The notes beneath the pieces were generated by a model, which saw nothing but the letters and a program-made list of their open reading frames with translations, searched no databases and was not told the DNA's origin. From Clostridia bacterium (GTDB taxonomy: Bacteria > Bacillota > Sulfobacillia > RBS10-35 > JAJYVM01), in NCBI GenBank assembly GCA_027314765.1, contig DAHVAF010000242.1, positions 1 to 38,224 on the forward strand: a stretch of 38,224 bases of DNA, written 5' to 3'. Below are positions 1 through 8,891 of this stretch, in pieces (the stretch's first letter is position 1; the number at the start of each line of letters is the position of its first letter). The position numbers and the translations under genes are program-made.

Positions 1-161
1 TAGCGCGCTGCCGCCGCGACGGGCTGCCCGGCTTGGGGCAGGACTGGCGCCACCGCGGTCGCCAGGCTTCGCCGGGGCCACGGTGCGCAGAGAGGAGGAC
101 CCGACGTGAAGGTCGGCCCTGGACAGCGGTGGCGAGACGTCCACGAGGCCCGCGCGGTCGC

Positions 162-929
162 GTGACCGAGCGAGCCGTCCGCGTCGGTGGCCGCGCGCGG
201 CCGTATTGGGTGGCGATCCCGGAGGGGACGCCGGCCGGGGTTGTGTTCTGCCTCCACGGCCGGGGCCTCACGGCACCGTTCCAGGCCAGGCTGAGCCGGA
301 TGGACCGCCTGGCGGCGGAGGCGGGTGTCACGGTCGTGTTCCCCCAAGGCGGGATCGGCTCCGGCCAGGACTTTCACTGGGATCCGCAGGGCGATATCGC
401 CTACCTCGACGCCGTGCGGGCCGACTTCGGCGATGCGGCGCGGCGCGTCTGTGTGGCCGGCCTGTCGGCCGGCGCGCGCATGGCGTGCCGGTACGCCGCC
501 GCCAGGGCGGACGCCGTCGCGGTTCTGGCGGCCGTGGCGGGCCTTTTGCCGCCGGAGGGGAGCCTCGCCATGCCCGTGCCGGTCATCGCCTTTCACGGGC
601 TGCGCGACCGCGTGGCGCCGTTTGCGGGCGGCGTTGTCCGCCGCACCGGCGCCGTGTTCCCGCCCGTGGCGGAGGCCGCCAGGGCATGGGCGGCCGCCAA
701 CGGGGTCGGCCACGCGCCCGTCGAGCGCGCCGTCGGTCGCGCGTCCCACCAGACCGTCTATGGAGAGGGCACAGCGGGCGAGGTGATCCTCTGGACACTG
801 GCGGACGGCGGCCACACGTGGCCCGGCTGCTTCCCACCGCCCCCCTTGCGCCTGCTTCTCGGCCGCACCAACATGGAGGTCGACGCGACGGCGGAGATCT
901 GGCGCTTCCACCTGCGCCACGCGAGTTGA
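162..929 (+). CDS. alpha/beta hydrolase, PHB depolymerase/LpqC-like esterase
   Basis: ORF 33..929 with likely GTG start at 162 (VTERAVRVGGRARPYWVAIPEG); nucleophile motif GLSAG, acid region FHGLRDRVAPFAGG, catalytic His in DGGHTWPG. Confidence 0.75.
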   Translation: MTERAVRVGGRARPYWVAIPEGTPAGVVFCLHGRGLTAPFQARLSRMDRLAAEAGVTVVFPQGGIGSGQDFHWDPQGDIAYLDAVRADFGDAARRVCVAGLSAGARMACRYAAARADAVAVLAAVAGLLPPEGSLAMPVPVIAFHGLRDRVAPFAGGVVRRTGAVFPPVAEAARAWAAANGVGHAPVERAVGRASHQTVYGEGTAGEVILWTLADGGHTWPGCFPPPPLRLLLGRTNMEVDATAEIWRFHLRHAS

Positions 930-956
930 ACCCCGCCCGCGCCAAGTGCTATGCTT

Positions 957-1271
957 TCTGCCAACCAAGAGGCGACGACGGAGGAAAGTAGCCGGCGCGG
1001 TTCCGCGCCCGCCAGAGAACGGGGTCACCGGCTGAGAGCCCCGGGGCGGCGGTGGCAGGCGAAGTTCCCTCCAGCAGCCGTCCGGCTGAAGCGTGATGCG
1101 GAGCCAGGGATGGCGGCAGCTCTGCGTGATGCAGTAGGCCGGACCGGACCTCCCCGTTAGCGGAGGGCGGCGTGCCGCTGGCGCGCCGGCTGAGGCCATG
1201 GCGCGCATCGCCATGGCGAATTCGGGTGGTAGCACGGCGCCCGCCGTCCCGGCTGGGGGGATGGCGGGCGC
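957..1271 (+). promoter_or_regulatory. T-box riboswitch leader (tRNA-Phe responsive) upstream of pheST
   Basis: GGAGGAAAGTAG entry, CAGAGAAC..GGCTGAGAGCC stem-I elements, candidate specifier TTC at 1065-1067 in GAAGTTCCCTCC, CCGTTAGCGGAGG stem-III-like element, T-box sequence TTCGGGTGGTAGCACGG (1221-1237) with TGGT (N=T pairs tRNA discriminator A), then a strong hairpin, then pheS. Confidence 0.88.
1237..1271 (+). terminator. T-box-associated terminator/sequestor hairpin
   Basis: GCGCCCGCCGTCCC / GGGATGGCGGGCGC about 14-bp stem (one G-U pair), followed by weak U-rich TTCGCGTTT. Confidence 0.75.
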
Positions 1272-1289
1272 TTCGCGTTTGCGACGGAG

Positions 1290-2324
1290 GTGGACGATCT
1301 GGCGATTGACTGGGCCGCCCTGAAGGAGCAGGCGGAGTCCGAGCTGGAGGCGGCGAGCTCGCTGCAGGGGGTCGAGGAGGCGCGGGTGCGCTGGCTCGGC
1401 CGCTCGGGCCGCATCGCCCTGGCCCTGCGGGATGTGGGCAAGCTGCCGGCTGCGGAGCGCCCGGCTGCCGGCGCCCGGGGCAACGAGGTCCGCGCCGAGG
1501 TGGAGGCGCTGGTGTCCGAGCGCCTGTCGCGCCTGGAGGCGGAGGCCCTGCACGCGCGCCTGGCGGCGGAGACGATCGACGTCACCCTGCCCGGGGAGCG
1601 GCCGCAGGTGGGCCACGCCCACCCCCTGCACCAGGTCTGGCGCGACCTCGTCCGCATCTTCGGCGAGCTGGGCTTCGCCGTGGCCGACGGGCCGGAGGTG
1701 GAGACCGACTGGCTCAACTTCGGCGCCCTGAACATCCCCGAGGGGCACCCGACGCGGGACGCGCAGGACTCCTTTTTTGTGTCGGACACCCAGCTGCTGC
1801 GGACGCAGACCTCACCGGTGCAGATCCGCGCCATGCAGGCCCTGGCGCCGGCGCTGCCCGTGCGCGTCGTCGCCCCCGGCCGCGTCTACCGCCGCGATAC
1901 GACCGACGCGACCCACTCGGCCGTCTTCCACCAGATCGAGGGGCTGCTGGTCGACCGCGGCATCGCCATGAGCCACATGAAGGGCGTCATCGCGGAGTTC
2001 GCGCGCCGGCTCTATGGGCCCGAGACCAAGATCCGCGTGCGGCCGTCCTACTTCCCGTTCACCGAGCCCTCCGGCGAGGTGGACGTGACGTGCGTCTTCT
2101 GCCACGGGGCGGGCTGCCGCATCTGCAAGGGCACCGGCTGGATCGAGATCATGGGCTGCGGCATGGTTCACCCCGTCGTGCTGAAGAACGGCGGCTACGA
2201 CCCCGAGGAGGTCTCGGGCTTCGCCTGGGGCATGGGCATCGACCGCGTGGCGCAGCTGCGCTACGGCATCGACGACCTGCGCCACTTCCTGCAGAACGAC
2301 CTTCGCTTTCTGGAGCAGTTCTAA
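1290..2324 (+). CDS. pheS: phenylalanyl-tRNA synthetase alpha subunit
   Basis: Class II aaRS sequence: HPLHQVWRDLVRIFGELGF, GPEVETDWLNFGALNIPEGHPTRDAQDSFF, TDATHSAVFHQIEGL, GFAWGMGIDRVAQLRYGIDDLR. Start at GTG 1290 or CTG 1299. Confidence 0.97.
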   Translation: MDDLAIDWAALKEQAESELEAASSLQGVEEARVRWLGRSGRIALALRDVGKLPAAERPAAGARGNEVRAEVEALVSERLSRLEAEALHARLAAETIDVTLPGERPQVGHAHPLHQVWRDLVRIFGELGFAVADGPEVETDWLNFGALNIPEGHPTRDAQDSFFVSDTQLLRTQTSPVQIRAMQALAPALPVRVVAPGRVYRRDTTDATHSAVFHQIEGLLVDRGIAMSHMKGVIAEFARRLYGPETKIRVRPSYFPFTEPSGEVDVTCVFCHGAGCRICKGTGWIEIMGCGMVHPVVLKNGGYDPEEVSGFAWGMGIDRVAQLRYGIDDLRHFLQNDLRFLEQF

Positions 2325-2344
2325 AACCCGGGGGGATCACCGCC

Positions 2345-4744
2345 ATGCGCGTGCCGCTTGCCTGGCTCCTGGAGATGGTGGACTGGCCGGGGGACGTCGG
2401 CAGCCTCGCTGAGGCCCTGACCGGTCGCGGCGTGGCCGTGGAGGCCGTGGAGCGGCCGGCGGCCGGAACGGCCGGCATCGTCGCGGCCCAAATTGTGGAC
2501 GTGGCGCCCCACCCGTTCGGCGGGCACCTCAAGCTCTGCCGTTTGGAGGCGGGTCGGGCTGGCCGGGGCCTGGTCGTATCCGGTGCGCCCAACGTCGTCA
2601 GTGGGCTTCTGGTTCCGTGGGCGCCGCCCGGTGCGAGGTTGCCAGGGGGACGGGAGATGGCCAAACGGGACATTCAAGGTGTCCCGTCCGAGGGCATGGC
2701 CTGCAGCGCGGACGAGATCGGCCTGCCGGGCGACCACGCCGACGGGCTGCTGGCCCTGCCGGCCGACCTCGGCCCCGGTGACGATCTGGTGGCCGCCCTG
2801 GAGCTGGACGACCCGGTGCTGGTGCTGGAGCTGACGCCCAACTACGCGGCGCACTGCCAGTCGATCCTGGGCGTGGCCCGCGAGGTGGCGGCCCTGACGG
2901 GTGGTGCCCTGCGGCTTCCACCCGAGCCGTCGCCTCCGAATGCCGATTTGGACGCGACGTACGTCGCGTCCGTAAGAATATCGGCGCCGGACCTGTGTGG
3001 GCGGTTCATCGCCCTGCAGCTTGCCGGCGTCGGCACCGGGCCGGCGCCCATCCGCGTGCAGCGGCGGCTGGCGGCGGCCGGGGTGCGGCCGCGGGGCGCC
3101 ACCGTCGACGCCACCAACTACGTGATGCTCGAGGTGGGCCAGCCGCTGCACGCCTACGACCTGCGCGACCTGCGCGGGGGTGTGATCGGGGCGCGGCGGG
3201 CTGAAGAAGGCGAGGTTATCGTCACCCTGGACGGGCAGCGGCGGACGCTGCGCGGGGACGACCTCGTCATCGCCGACGGCGAGCGGGCGGTCGGAGTCGC
3301 GGGCGTCATGGGCGGCGAGAACACCGAGGTGCACGACGACACGCGCGAGGTGCTGCTGGAGGCGGCCTACTTCGCGCCGATGGGCATCGCCCGGACTGCG
3401 CGGCGGCTGGGGCTCGCGACGGCGGCCTCGACGCGGTTCGCGCGCGGGGTGGATCCGGCCCGGGTGCGCTGGGCGGCCGAGCGCTGCGCGGAGCTGATCG
3501 CGCGCTGGAGTGGGGGCGGGGTGAGCGCGGAGGCTGGCGACGCCGTGACCGAGTCGTTCCCGGCGACGCCGCCGGTGGTGCGGCTGCGGGGGGCCCACGC
3601 CCGCGGGCTGATCGGCGTCAAGCTGACGGCGGCCGAGTGCGGCGCGTATCTGACGGGGCTGGGCTTCAACGTCTCGGCGGACGGCGCGGACCGGCTGCGC
3701 GTGGTCGTGCCGAGCTGGCGGGGCGATGTGGCCGAGGAGATCGACCTCGTGGAGGAGGTCGCGCGGGCCTACGGCTACGACCGCATCCCGGAGGCGCTGC
3801 CGGGCGGGGCGCCGGGCGCGCCCTACCGCGACCCGGTGGCCGACGCGGGGGAGGCGGCGGGGGCCATCGCGCGCGCGGCCGGGTATAGCGAGGCTGTCAC
3901 CTCGCCCCTGCATGCGGTGGAGGAGTGGCGGCGGCTGCGGCTGCCGGCGGGGCATGATCTGCGGCGGGCCGTGCAGATCCAGAACCCCATGACCGAGGAC
4001 CAGCGCGTGCTGCGGCGGATGCTCGTACCGGGGCTGCTGGACGCCCTGGGATACAACGCCCGCCACCGGCGGGTGGATGCGGCGCTCTACGAGGTGGGGC
4101 GGGTGTTTCAGCCGACGGCGGGGGGGGCGCTGCCCGACGAGCCGCGTCACTTCGCGCTGGCGGTGGCGGGCACCGGGGCCGCCTACCTGGCGGCCAAGGG
4201 CGTGGTTGAGGAGGTCCGGGAGCGGCTCGGTGCCGGCGAGGCGCGCTATGAGCGGCCTGCCGCGGGCGAACTGCCGTTCCTTCACCCGGGGCGGTCGGCG
4301 TGGGTCGTGGGGGCGGGCGGGGAGCGGCTCGGCTGGGTCGGCGAGGTCCATCCCGAAACGGCGGCGGCCTACGGCGTCGTTGGCGCCGCGGCGGCCGCCG
4401 AGGTGGATCTGGGGCAAGTGGCCGCGGGGCGGCCAGAGGGCGCGCGGTTCGCCCCGTGGCTGCGCTCGCCGGCCGTGCGGCGCGACCTGGCCATGGCGCT
4501 CCCGGAGGCTGTGCCGGCGGGGGCGGTCGCGGAGGTGATGCGGGCGGCCGGCGGCGAGCTGCTGCGCGATGTGCGGCGCTTCGACGTGTACACGGGCGAG
4601 GGCATCGGGCCGGGGCGGCGGTCCCTGGCGTACACCCTCGTGTACCAGGCGGACCGGACGCTGACGGATTCCGAGGTGGACGTGGCCCACGACGGGGTGC
4701 GGCGGGCGCTGGTCGAGCGCCTGGGGGCGCAGCTGCGGTCGTAG
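2345..4744 (+). CDS. pheT: phenylalanyl-tRNA synthetase beta subunit
   Basis: ATG at 2345 (MRVPLAWLLEMVDWPGD), tRNA-binding domain, B5, core and C-terminal anticodon-binding (FDX-ACB) domain ending RRSLAYTLVYQADRTLTDSEV; follows pheS. Confidence 0.97.
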   Translation: MRVPLAWLLEMVDWPGDVGSLAEALTGRGVAVEAVERPAAGTAGIVAAQIVDVAPHPFGGHLKLCRLEAGRAGRGLVVSGAPNVVSGLLVPWAPPGARLPGGREMAKRDIQGVPSEGMACSADEIGLPGDHADGLLALPADLGPGDDLVAALELDDPVLVLELTPNYAAHCQSILGVAREVAALTGGALRLPPEPSPPNADLDATYVASVRISAPDLCGRFIALQLAGVGTGPAPIRVQRRLAAAGVRPRGATVDATNYVMLEVGQPLHAYDLRDLRGGVIGARRAEEGEVIVTLDGQRRTLRGDDLVIADGERAVGVAGVMGGENTEVHDDTREVLLEAAYFAPMGIARTARRLGLATAASTRFARGVDPARVRWAAERCAELIARWSGGGVSAEAGDAVTESFPATPPVVRLRGAHARGLIGVKLTAAECGAYLTGLGFNVSADGADRLRVVVPSWRGDVAEEIDLVEEVARAYGYDRIPEALPGGAPGAPYRDPVADAGEAAGAIARAAGYSEAVTSPLHAVEEWRRLRLPAGHDLRRAVQIQNPMTEDQRVLRRMLVPGLLDALGYNARHRRVDAALYEVGRVFQPTAGGALPDEPRHFALAVAGTGAAYLAAKGVVEEVRERLGAGEARYERPAAGELPFLHPGRSAWVVGAGGERLGWVGEVHPETAAAYGVVGAAAAAEVDLGQVAAGRPEGARFAPWLRSPAVRRDLAMALPEAVPAGAVAEVMRAAGGELLRDVRRFDVYTGEGIGPGRRSLAYTLVYQADRTLTDSEVDVAHDGVRRALVERLGAQLRS

Positions 4745-4932
4745 CAGGTAGCCCAGCGGGGAAAGCGCCGCCTGGGCGCGGGCGCAGTCGGGCGCCGCGA
4801 CCGCGAGGTCAAAGTCCGCGTGCGGGCGGGTCTGATGGCCCACGAGCGCGTCCACGCCCCAGCCGCCGTCGACCCCCAGACCGCGACGCCTGCGAGGGCA
4901 TCCGGCACGGCAGCGACATCGTCAGGGCCCAT
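4742..4932 (-). pseudogene. N-terminal remnant of aminoglycoside-type nucleotidyltransferase, frameshifted and truncated
   Basis: Two minus frames join: MGPDDVAAVPDALAGVAVW (frame of ORF 4369..4992), then after a shift in a GGGGG run VDGGWGVDALVGHQTRPHADFDLAVAAPDCARAQAALSPLGY (frame of ORF 2321..4855). The GGWGVDALxGxQTRPHxDxD signature is typical of this fold. Homology runs out at the pheT 3' end. Confidence 0.72.
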
Positions 4933-5008
4933 GCCCCCATGGTACAAGGGTCGAGGGTAAGCGCGGGTCGTCCCGCGCGCACGCGGCTTCAACGGAGGCG
5001 ATGGCAGG

Positions 5009-5533
5009 GTGGAGCGCGCGGGTCTCGGCAGGGCCCTGGTGGCGGCGGCGTATCTGGAAGGCGACTTCGTGCTCTCGTCCGGGCAGCACAGCCGCTACTA
5101 CCTCGATAAGTACCTCTTCAGCACAGAGCCGAAGCTCCTGGCGGCGATCGCCGAGCACCTGGCGCCGCTGGTGCCGGCGGACACGCATCGCCTGGCCGGG
5201 GTCGAGCTGGGCGGGGTTCCCCTGGTCACAGGCCTATCGCTGCACACGGGCCTGCCGTTCGTGATCGTCCGCAAGGGCGCCAAGGACTACGGCACGGCGC
5301 GGCGGATCGAGGGCGTGCTGAAGCCGGGCGAGCGGGTGGCCCTGGTGGAGGACATCTGGACGACGGCCGGCCAGGCGGTCGCCGCCGCGAACGTCCTGCG
5401 CGAGGCCGGCGCCGAGGTGGCCGCCATCCTGGCCGTCGTCGACCGGGAGCAGGGCGGGCCCGAGGCGATCCGCCAGGCTGGCTTTCTGCCCCGGGCCCTG
5501 TTCACCCGCAGCGAGCTGGGGATCGGGGCGTAG
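5009..5533 (+). CDS. pyrE: orotate phosphoribosyltransferase
   Basis: SSGQHSRYYLDKY, PFVIVRKGAKDYGT, and PRPP motif VALVEDIWTTAGQAVAAA; GTG start at 5009. Confidence 0.9.
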   Translation: MERAGLGRALVAAAYLEGDFVLSSGQHSRYYLDKYLFSTEPKLLAAIAEHLAPLVPADTHRLAGVELGGVPLVTGLSLHTGLPFVIVRKGAKDYGTARRIEGVLKPGERVALVEDIWTTAGQAVAAANVLREAGAEVAAILAVVDREQGGPEAIRQAGFLPRALFTRSELGIGA

Positions 5534-5540
5534 CGGCTCC

Positions 5541-6563
5541 GTGACGCCGAGCGAGGTCGCAGAGCGCTTCCGGCGCTTTGCCGCCATCGAGTGCGACCGC
5601 TCGCCGCTCTATCGCCGGCTGGCGGAGGGCATCGCCGAGGATGCGGACCTGGTGGCGCTGGCCGGCCGCACGGCGCCCGGCCAGCCGGTTCCCAACATGC
5701 TGCTGGCCGCTGCCCACGACCTCCTGTTGGGCGGTCTGGCGCATCCGCTGGCAAGCTTCTACCCCTCGCTTACGCCTGAGCCGGTGGCCGCCGATCCGCT
5801 GCCCGCCTTCCGCGACCTGTGCCTCAGCCAGCAGGACGCCATTGAGGAGCGCCTGGTCACGCGCCGCGTGCAGACGAACGAGGTCGCGCGGTGCGCCTGC
5901 TTCGCCCCGGCCCTGGCCCTCGCCGGCAGGGACCGCCCCCTGGCCCTGATCGACGTGGGGGCCAGCGCCGGCCTGCACCTGCTCTGGGACCGCTATGGCT
6001 ACGAATACAGCGACGGGCGGCGGTTCGGGCCGGCGGCGAGCGGCGTGGGGCTGCGGTGCGAACTGCGGGGGGCGGAGCGACCGGCCCTGCCAGATCGCGT
6101 CACCGTGGCCGCTCGCGTCGGCGTCGACATCCACCCGGTCGACGTGCGTGACCCGCAGGCGGCGCGGTGGCTGCTGGCGCTGGTCTGGCCGGACCAGCCG
6201 GAGCGTGCGGAGCGCGTGCGGGCCGCCATGGCCGTGGCGGTGTCGGACCCGCCCAAACTGGAGGCCGGGAACGCCCTGGACGTGCTGCCTGCTGTCATGG
6301 CGGAGGCGCCGTCCGAGGCCGAGGTCTGTGTGCTCCACTGCCACACGCTGAACCAGTTCAGCCCGCCGGATCGGCAGCGGTTTGCGGCGGTGCTGGCCGG
6401 GGGCGGCCGGCCCGTCACCGAGGTCGCCATCGAGTGGTCGGCCGGCGAGCCCGCGCCGCGGCTGAGCCTCACCCGGTATCGCGGCGGGCGCGTGCGGGAG
6501 GCGATCCTCGGCACCTGCGATGCGCACGGCGAGTGGCTGGCGTGGGGCCTCGCCCCCCAGTAG
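5541..6563 (+). CDS. DUF2332 family protein
   Basis: RFAAIECDRSPLYRRLAEGIAED, LIDVGASAGLHLLWDRYGYEY, VCVLHCHTLNQF are typical of DUF2332 proteins. Confidence 0.8.
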   Translation: MTPSEVAERFRRFAAIECDRSPLYRRLAEGIAEDADLVALAGRTAPGQPVPNMLLAAAHDLLLGGLAHPLASFYPSLTPEPVAADPLPAFRDLCLSQQDAIEERLVTRRVQTNEVARCACFAPALALAGRDRPLALIDVGASAGLHLLWDRYGYEYSDGRRFGPAASGVGLRCELRGAERPALPDRVTVAARVGVDIHPVDVRDPQAARWLLALVWPDQPERAERVRAAMAVAVSDPPKLEAGNALDVLPAVMAEAPSEAEVCVLHCHTLNQFSPPDRQRFAAVLAGGGRPVTEVAIEWSAGEPAPRLSLTRYRGGRVREAILGTCDAHGEWLAWGLAPQ

Positions 6564-6564
6564 G

Positions 6565-7595
6565 TGACCGAGATCGTCCGGCGCACCCCGTCGACCGTCA
6601 CGTCGCCGCCGCTCGGAATGATGGGCTGCGGGTCCGTGTGGCCGAAGTCGACGCCGAAGACGAGCGATCCATGCGGGTTGAACTCCGCCAGTGCCCGCAT
6701 GACCGCGCCGCGCTGCCGCTCGATGCAGGTGGCCCGCTCCTCGGATGTGGTCTGCCGCTGCAGCGACCACGTCTTGGGGCGCGCCCACAGCGCAGCGCGG
6801 AAGCTGGCAAGCAGCCCCCGCTTGCGCATGCCCATCCGCACCCGATACACGTGCGCGGCCTCCGCATCTCCTCCGACGTCTCCAGGAACAGCACGCATCC
6901 GGCGTACGCGCTCGTATCCTTCAGGTAGCGGGTCGCGCGCAGGTGGACGTCGACGATACCGAGGCTCCCGCCCCGGACGGGGCCTGTGAGCGCCGCCCGC
7001 GGCCCGTGCCATGTCCACGGCTCGGCCGGGCGCATCGGCGGGAGCCGGTCCGCCGAGGCCACCTCGGTCCAGCTCCGCTCCGCGTTCGTGCACTCGCCGG
7101 GCTCGGTGCGCGGATGCGTGCCATGGGTGAACAGCGCCCGCTGCAGTGCGTCGCGTGTATAGGGGTGAATGCCACCGGCACGGGCCAGCCGCGCCATCAC
7201 CGAACCCCCGTGGTACGAGACAAGGCCGCGATTCCACAGCAGCAGGCGCAGGTGGGTGGGGTCGCCGTACCCGAAGAAAGGCTTGGGGTTGCCACGCAGC
7301 AGGTCCGCCTCGAGGCGCCTCAGCACCCGGATCTCGTCGTCCCCGCCGATGGTGGCGATGACCGCCCTGAGCGTCGGGTCGGCGAATGCCGCGTGGAGAT
7401 CCCGCGCACGGTCCTCGGGCGATGCCGCCGCCGCGCGCCTCGTGGGTACGCGACCGGCTCGAGCTGCAGGACCTCGCGCAGCCGCCGCAGGCCAAGGTCC
7501 AGGACCTGGGGGGGATGAGCCGCCGCCCGGCCCGAGGGTGAGAGGACCGCGATCCGGTCCCCCCGCTGCGGTTTGGGCGGATATGCCAACGCCAT
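6565..7595 (-). pseudogene. S66-family (LD-carboxypeptidase/MccF-like) peptidase, two frameshifts
   Basis: Homology in three minus frames in succession: MALAYPPKPQRGDRIAVLSPSGRAAAHPPQVLDLGLRRL; ATIGGDDEIRVLRRLEADLLRGNPKPFFGYGDPTHL...LRATRYLKDTSAYAGCVLFLETSEE; AAHVYRVRMGMRKRGLLAS...SLVFGVDFGHTDPQPIIPSGGDVTVDG. Breaks near 7447 and 6869, each repaired by adding one base. Confidence 0.85.
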
Positions 7596-7607
7596 GAGGC
7601 CAGGGTA

Positions 7608-8183
7608 TCAGGTCGTTGGGGTGCCACTGGCTTCCTCATCGTACCTGGCGAAGAACCTGCGGATGGCCGCGTCGGCGCATGCCCGGTCGCCGGTGGCGAG
7701 GAGGTCGAGCAGTACCCCGCGGATGACGCCCACGGCGAGGCGACTTTCGACGCGTGCGGTTTCGGCCGGCATTCCCCGCGCCTCCAGCAGCGCGGCCAGC
7801 GGTTGCGCCGTGGGCTCGAAGGCGGTCTCCAGCAGCGGCTTGGCCCACACGCGCCCCTGGAGCGCCGCCGTGTACACCTCGAAGTACAGCCGCTCGAAAG
7901 GGGCCAGCGCGGGGTCGCTCATGCGCAGCCAGCTTGCATACAGGCAGGCCGCAAGGCCCTGCGCGGGCTCGAGTCGCGCCAGGGCGTCGAGCTGCGCGGC
8001 CTCGACCGCCCGGACCACCTCCAGCAGCAGCCCCTCCCGGCTTCCGAAGTGATAGATCAGCATGCGGTGGCTGGTGCCGAGGGCGGCCGCCAGGGCGCGC
8101 AAGCTCACGTCCGCCGTGCCGTGGGTGGCGAAGTACTCAATGGCCGCGTCCAGCAGGCGCCCCTTTGCCCCTTGCGTCTCCAT
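7608..8183 (-). CDS. TetR/AcrR family transcriptional regulator
   Basis: METQGAKGRLLDAAIEYFATHGTADVSLRALAAALGTSHRMLIYHFGSREGLLLEV: TetR N-terminal HTH. Alternative start at 8192. Confidence 0.88.
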   Translation of the reverse strand: METQGAKGRLLDAAIEYFATHGTADVSLRALAAALGTSHRMLIYHFGSREGLLLEVVRAVEAAQLDALARLEPAQGLAACLYASWLRMSDPALAPFERLYFEVYTAALQGRVWAKPLLETAFEPTAQPLAALLEARGMPAETARVESRLAVGVIRGVLLDLLATGDRACADAAIRRFFARYDEEASGTPTT

Positions 8184-8213
8184 GTACCACATGATACATG
8201 TACCATATGGTAC
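8184..8213. promoter_or_regulatory. Tandem palindromic operators between divergent tetR and SRPBCC genes
   Basis: GTACCACATGATAC (8184-8197, imperfect palindrome) and GTACCATATGGTAC (8200-8213, perfect 14-bp palindrome), centres 16 bp apart. Confidence 0.75.
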
Positions 8214-8632
8214 AAATCACGGTCTCCGTGGACATTGACGCAACCGCCGATCGCGTGTGGGCGGCCCTCACGGACGTCGACGCGTACCCGCGCTGGAACA
8301 GGGGCGTGACGCGCATCGAGCGCGTTCCGGGCACCCGGGGCCTGGCGCCCGGCGACCGGGTGCGTATCACGCAGCCGCGGCTCGGCACCGCCACATGGAC
8401 CGTGACGCGGCTCGACCCCGGCACCAGGTTTGACTGGGCACAGACCCGCGGCCTGGTGACCACGACGGCGACCCACCAGATCACGCCGACCGGGGCGGGT
8501 GTCCGGCTGGACCTCGGCCTGCGCTTCGAGGGGCTGGGGGCTGGCCTCACTGGGTGGTTGATGGGCCGCGAGGCCCGCCGGTTCGTGGCGACGGAGGCCG
8601 ACGGCTGCCGGGCGCTCTGCGAGGGCGGGTAG
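8207..8632 (+). CDS. SRPBCC (START-like/polyketide cyclase) family protein
   Basis: MVQITVSVDIDATADRVWAALTDVDAYPRWNRGVTRIERVPG...LAPGDRVRITQP; typical SRPBCC N-terminus. Alternative ATG at 8198. Confidence 0.82.
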   Translation: MVQITVSVDIDATADRVWAALTDVDAYPRWNRGVTRIERVPGTRGLAPGDRVRITQPRLGTATWTVTRLDPGTRFDWAQTRGLVTTTATHQITPTGAGVRLDLGLRFEGLGAGLTGWLMGREARRFVATEADGCRALCEGG

Positions 8633-8642
8633 GGCCCGCCCT

Positions 8643-8890
8643 TCACGCCGACTTGGGCGCGGCGGACTCGACGCGGGCCTGGCGGCGGTCCACCCGGTCG
8701 ACGACCACGCCGGCGAAGGGGCTCGCCACGACGCTGCAGGCCCCGCTCACGGCGGCCGCCGACGCCATCCAGGTCACCGAGCCCGTCGACTGCAGAACTC
8801 ACCAACACACAGCACCGCGATCGCGGCCAGGCCATCGCCGATGATGGAGACGAACTGGCCGGATCGCAGGATCCACATATCGGGCCGCAT
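8643..8890 (-). pseudogene. Truncated, frameshifted N-terminal remnant of an MFS exporter
   Basis: Minus strand MRPDMWILRSGQFVSIIGDGLAAIAVL, then frame change to VLQSTGSVTWMASAAAV...VVASPFAGVVVDRVDRRQARVESAAPKSA-stop; colinear with the N-termini of the three adjacent intact MFS genes. Confidence 0.85.
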
Positions 8891-8891
8891 G

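Noticed and set aside
2321-4855. 844-aa minus-strand ORF antisense to pheT
   Set aside because: Overlaps a certain pheT CDS; sequence is Pro/Arg/His-rich GC-shadow. Only its N-terminal ~35 residues (4742-4855) carry real homology, counted under the nucleotidyltransferase remnant.
8643-8890. Considered as an intact small membrane protein gene
   Set aside because: Colinear with only the N-terminus of the adjacent MFS proteins and broken by a frame change, so scored as a pseudogene.
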